A DNA stretch of 64,000 bases. Source: Aeromicrobium sp. Leaf350 (lineage in GTDB: Bacteria > Actinomycetota > Actinomycetes > Propionibacteriales > Nocardioidaceae). A program made the translations under genes and the position numbers. Numbering within the stretch: position 1 is the first letter of the stretch; each line of letters opens with the position of its first letter. The stretch lies in contig NZ_CAKASL010000002.1 in assembly GCF_916858655.1 (NCBI RefSeq), positions 806,001 to 870,000 on the forward strand, written 5' to 3'. Under the pieces are notes generated by a model. It saw nothing but the letters and a program-made list of their open reading frames with translations. It did no database searches and was not told the DNA's origin. Positions 60,679-64,000 of the stretch are shown here, piece after piece.

Positions 60679-61674
60679 ATGGACTTCATGCTCATCCTGC
60701 GCGACTCGCTCTCGGCCGCCGTCGGACCCGCGGCGATCGTCTACGCACTCGCGGCGATCGGTCTCAACGTGCACTTCGGCTACGCCGGACTGCTCAACTT
60801 CGGCCAGGCCGGCTTCATGCTCGTCGGCGCGTACGGCCTCGCGGTCAGCGCGGTCGTCTACGACGTGCCCTTCGTCCTGGCGCTGGTCATCGGCATCCTG
60901 GCCTCGGTGGTCCTCGCCGTGATCCTGGGCGTGCCGACGCTCCGACTACGAGCCGACTACCTCGCCATCGCGACCATCGCGACGGCCGAGGTCATCCGGT
61001 TCATCGTCAACTCCCCCAGCAACGCGGACGTCACCCGCGGCTCGCAGGGCATCGCGGGCTTCGCCAAGCCGTTCCACGACCTCAACCCGTACGGCGGCGG
61101 CCTCGACATCGGCATCGTCCGGCTGAGCCGCTCCGACCTCTGGTCGGCCACGGTCGGCTGGGTGCTGGTCGCGATCTGCTGCCTCATCGTCTACCTGCTG
61201 ATGCGCAGCCCGTGGGGCCGCGTGCTCCGCTCGATCCGTGAGGACGAGGAGGCCGTGCGCTCGCTCGGCAAGAACGTCTTCGCCTACAAGATGCAGGCCC
61301 TCATCCTGGGTGGCGTCTTCGGTGGTCTCGCCGGCATCTTCCTGGCCCTGCGCCAGGCGTCGACGATCCCGTCGGACTTCGGCACCCACGTCACGTTCTA
61401 CGCCTACACCGCTCTGCTGATCGGTGGCGCGGCCCGCGTCCTCGGTCCCGTCGTCGGCGCGATGATCTTCTGGTTCCTGCTGAACGGGCTGGGCACGTTC
61501 TTCGGCCAGCTGACCTCCGGTGCGGACCCGATCCTCCCGGAGGGGCTGATGGACCAGTCGCAGGCCTCGCTCGTGCGCTTCATCGTCGTCGGACTCGGAC
61601 TCATGCTGCTGTTGATCTTCCGACCCCAGGGGATCTTCGGCGACCGGAAGGAGCTGGCCATCGATGCCCGCTGA
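60679..61674 (+). CDS. livM: Branched-chain amino acid ABC permease LivM
   Basis: The second membrane subunit (331 aa, about nine helices). LivM signatures are GLNVHFGYAGLLNFGQAGFM near residue 28 and the cytoplasmic EAA-like loop SPWGRVLRSIREDEEAVRSLGKN that contacts the ATPases. It starts 16 bp after livH with GGCGGAGAAG upstream, and its end overlaps livG by 11 bp. Confidence 0.94.
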   Translation: MDFMLILRDSLSAAVGPAAIVYALAAIGLNVHFGYAGLLNFGQAGFMLVGAYGLAVSAVVYDVPFVLALVIGILASVVLAVILGVPTLRLRADYLAIATIATAEVIRFIVNSPSNADVTRGSQGIAGFAKPFHDLNPYGGGLDIGIVRLSRSDLWSATVGWVLVAICCLIVYLLMRSPWGRVLRSIREDEEAVRSLGKNVFAYKMQALILGGVFGGLAGIFLALRQASTIPSDFGTHVTFYAYTALLIGGAARVLGPVVGAMIFWFLLNGLGTFFGQLTSGADPILPEGLMDQSQASLVRFIVVGLGLMLLLIFRPQGIFGDRKELAIDAR

Positions 61675-62598
61675 CACCGCACCCACCGCCAACGCCACCG
61701 GCCGCGCCGGCCTCACGGGGCTCGCCCCCGAGCCGGGTGTGCCGAAGCCCGACCCGATCGTGTCGGGCAGCTCGATCACCCGCCAGTTCGGCGGCCTCAA
61801 GGCCGTCGACGTCGAGCACCTGGAGATCCAGCGCGGCGTGATCACCGCCTTGATCGGCCCGAACGGCGCCGGCAAGACGACACTCTTCAACCTGCTGACG
61901 GGATTCGACAAGCCCGACACCGGCGAGTGGAGCTTCAACGGCAAGTCCCTGCAGGGCGTCGCGGCCTACAAGGTCGCGCGAGCCGGCATGGTCCGCACGT
62001 TCCAGCTGACCAAGGTGCTCTCGCGCCTGACCGTCATCGAGAACATGCGGCTCGGTGCGGGCGGACAGCGCGGCGAGAGCATGTGGGCCGCACCGTTCCG
62101 TGCCCTGTGGCGCTCCGAGGAGCAGACCAACACCGAGCGCGCCGACGACCTGCTGGCCCGGTTCAAGCTCGACGCCAAGCGTGAGGACTTCGCCGGCTCG
62201 CTCTCGGGCGGTCAGCGCAAGCTCCTGGAGATGGCGCGCTCGCTCATGAGCGACCCCGAGCTGATCATGCTCGACGAGCCGATGGCCGGCGTGAACCCCG
62301 CGCTCAAGCAGTCGCTGCTGGGTCACGTGAAGTCGCTGCGCGACGAGGGCCGCACGGTCCTGTTCGTCGAGCACGACATGGACATGGTGCGTGACATCTC
62401 CGACTGGGTCATCGTGATGGCCCAGGGCGTCATCGTCGCCGAGGGCACGCCCGACCAGGTCATGGCCGACCCGCGCGTCATCGACGCGTACCTCGGCGCC
62501 CACCACGACACCGACCTGAGCGAGATCGACGAGCAGGCCCTCGCGGCCGAGGTCGCCGAGGAGATCGAGACTGCGCAGACCGAGGGAGAGGCCAAGGA

Positions 62599-62602
<4 letters not shown>
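61664..62602 (+). CDS. livG: Branched-chain amino acid ABC ATPase LivG
   Basis: ATPase subunit (312 aa) with Walker A GPNGAGKTTLFN, signature LSGGQRKLLEMAR, Walker B LIMLDEPMAG and switch histidine in FVEHDMD. An N-terminal Ala/Pro/Thr-rich extension of about 30 residues and an acidic C-terminal tail of about 35 residues go beyond the usual LivG length. The ATG at 61664 lies inside the livM end; the livF ATG overlaps its stop (ATGA). Confidence 0.94.
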
Positions 62603-63378
<776 letters not shown>

Positions 63379-63397
63379 TCTCCTCGCCGCACCAGAC

Positions 63398-63433
63398 GGC
63401 CCCCGCACCGCGTCGCTGACGTGGGCGGGGGCC
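63398..63433 (+). terminator. Terminator after livF
   Basis: GGCCCCCGC (63398-63406) pairs with GCGGGGGCC (63425-63433), 20 bp beyond the livF stop, and is followed by TTCTGCT. The stem is 9 bp of G-C pairs. Confidence 0.7.
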
Positions 63434-63446
63434 TTCTGCTGTGCCG

Positions 63447-63518
63447 GAGCGGTGAGCGGTGAGCGGTGAGCGGTGAGCCAGCAACCCTCTGGCATCCCGA
63501 TGAGGTTGCCTGCTCACC
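63447..63518. repeat. Tandem GGTGAGC heptamers forming a hairpin
   Basis: Four exact copies of GGTGAGC stand head to tail at 63451-63478, preceded by a partial copy. The last copy and the following CA-GCAACC pair with GGTTGC-CT-GCTCACC at 63504-63518, giving a 13-bp interrupted stem with a 17-nt loop. It lies between the ends of convergent livF and the substrate-binding protein gene. Confidence 0.65.
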
Positions 63519-63534
63519 GCCCCACCCGAAAAGG

Positions 63535-63570
63535 CCGCAGGGCCCCGGACCGAAGTCCGAGGCCCTGCGG
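63535..63570. terminator. Terminator after the substrate-binding protein gene
   Basis: CCGCAGGGCC (63535-63544) pairs with GGCCCTGCGG (63561-63570), and CGGAC/GTCCG continues the stem inside to a CGAA loop. It stands 24 bp past the stop of the minus-strand gene and could work in both directions. Confidence 0.75.
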
Positions 63571-63593
63571 GTGGTGCTGGGTGATGCTGGTGA

Positions 63594-64000
63594 TCAGCCG
63601 TCCGACGGATCCGGGATCTGACCCGAGATGAACTCCACCGGGCTGATGAAGTTCTGGTCGTCGTAGGCCCAGATGCCGATCGACGCGGCGGTCGGGCTAC
63701 CGGTCGAGCCGAGCTCGATCGGACCGGAGACACCGTCGTAGTCGATGTCCTCACCGGCGGCGATCAGGTCGGCGCACTCCTGGAAGGTCGTGCACTTCGT
63801 GCCGTCCTTCGTGACGCCGGGCAGCTCCGCCGCGACCTTGTCGGCCGCGTCGGTCTCGGCCACGAGGGCCGCGAGCGCCGTGACGATCGTCGCGTCGTAC
63901 GACTCCGCCGAGTAGGTGAAGTCGGTCAGCGCCGGGTCGATGCCCAGCAGGCGCTGACGGAACTCCGCCGGAGCCTCGGCACCGGGGATGGTGCCCTTGA
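63594..64000 (-). CDS. Branched-chain amino acid ABC transporter substrate-binding protein, C-terminal part
   Basis: The frame is open to the window edge; about 135 C-terminal residues are visible. It reads AEFRQRLLGIDPALTDFTYSAESYDAT, two cysteines in KCTTFQEC, and YDGVSGPIELGSTGSPTAAS before the end, which is the typical C-terminal lobe of a type I periplasmic (LivJ/LivK) binding protein. It lies opposite livHMGF on the other strand and ends 215 bp from livF; it is the likely ligand receptor for that transporter. The N-terminal part and lipoprotein signal are outside. Confidence 0.9.
   Translation of the reverse strand, partial: KGTIPGAEAPAEFRQRLLGIDPALTDFTYSAESYDATIVTALAALVAETDAADKVAAELPGVTKDGTKCTTFQECADLIAAGEDIDYDGVSGPIELGSTGSPTAASIGIWAYDDQNFISPVEFISGQIPDPSDG

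Noticed and set aside
63451..63478. GGTGAGC repeats considered as a CRISPR-like array
   Set aside because: The units are 7 bp and contiguous with no spacers, and no cas gene is present.

Overview
The window is very GC-rich, densely packed chromosomal DNA of an actinobacterium. The zinc-binding RbpA, WhiA next to YvcK and RapZ, a fadA2/fabG4/htdX cluster, a DUF222-HNH (13E12-type) endonuclease and many leaderless start signals all fit the Actinomycetota. The gene order suggests a Nocardioidaceae-like member (Nocardioides/Aeromicrobium type); this is inferred from gene content only. Nearly everything is housekeeping or central metabolism. I see no prophage, insertion sequence, CRISPR array, rRNA or tRNA.

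Layout. 1-3.8 kb: end of transketolase, then tal-pgi-pgl on the + strand, without the zwf-opcA pair usually found between pgi and pgl. 3.8-16 kb (- strand): one tightly coupled block transcribed uvrA-uvrC-rapZ-yvcK-whiA-(HemK-like methyltransferase)-gap-pgk-tpiA-secG-rbpA. 16-22.6 kb: a metallo-beta-lactamase-fold hydrolase, a membrane protein, a cytochrome P450, an APC permease with a small monooxygenase, a TerC protein behind a manganese (yybP-ykoY) riboswitch, and a beta-carbonic anhydrase. 22.7-26.2 kb: two TetR regulators flanking uvrB. 26.3-30.1 kb: fatty-acyl cluster fadA2 / fabG4-htdX. 30.2-34.4 kb: two secreted CocE/NonD-type hydrolases. 34.3-38.7 kb: acyl-CoA thioesterase II, PAC2 protein, dxs, flavin reductase. 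38.8-48.4 kb: aconitase, RDD protein, a large zinc-ribbon multi-pass membrane protein, a TrmA-family RNA methyltransferase and a KimA-like APC permease. 48.4-55 kb: aldo/keto reductase, a fused SecDF, a DUF418/HGSNAT-like membrane protein, and an HNH nuclease under an SOS box. 55-58.4 kb: lipoprotein, polA, GNAT acetyltransferase. 58.4-64 kb: DUF554 protein, then the branched-chain amino acid ABC operon livHMGF converging on a substrate-binding protein that runs off the window.

How the parts work together: two blocks supply glycolysis and the pentose phosphate pathway; uvrA, uvrB, uvrC and polA give a nearly complete nucleotide excision repair set within 45 kb; acnA and dxs add TCA cycle and isoprenoid steps; fadA2/fabG4/htdX give three consecutive reactions of acyl-CoA chain turnover.

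The most informative non-coding signals are the Mn2+ riboswitch before terC, a perfect SOS box over the promoter of the HNH nuclease, about fifteen TANNNT boxes 6-7 nt before start codons (leaderless mRNAs), a nested palindromic element of about 100 bp after acnA, and a 14-bp palindrome before acnA. I did not find a clear undescribed multi-gene system. The best leads are the riboswitch, the nested palindrome, the SOS-linked nuclease, the histone-like tail on the thiolase, and the extracytoplasmic domain fused to LivH.
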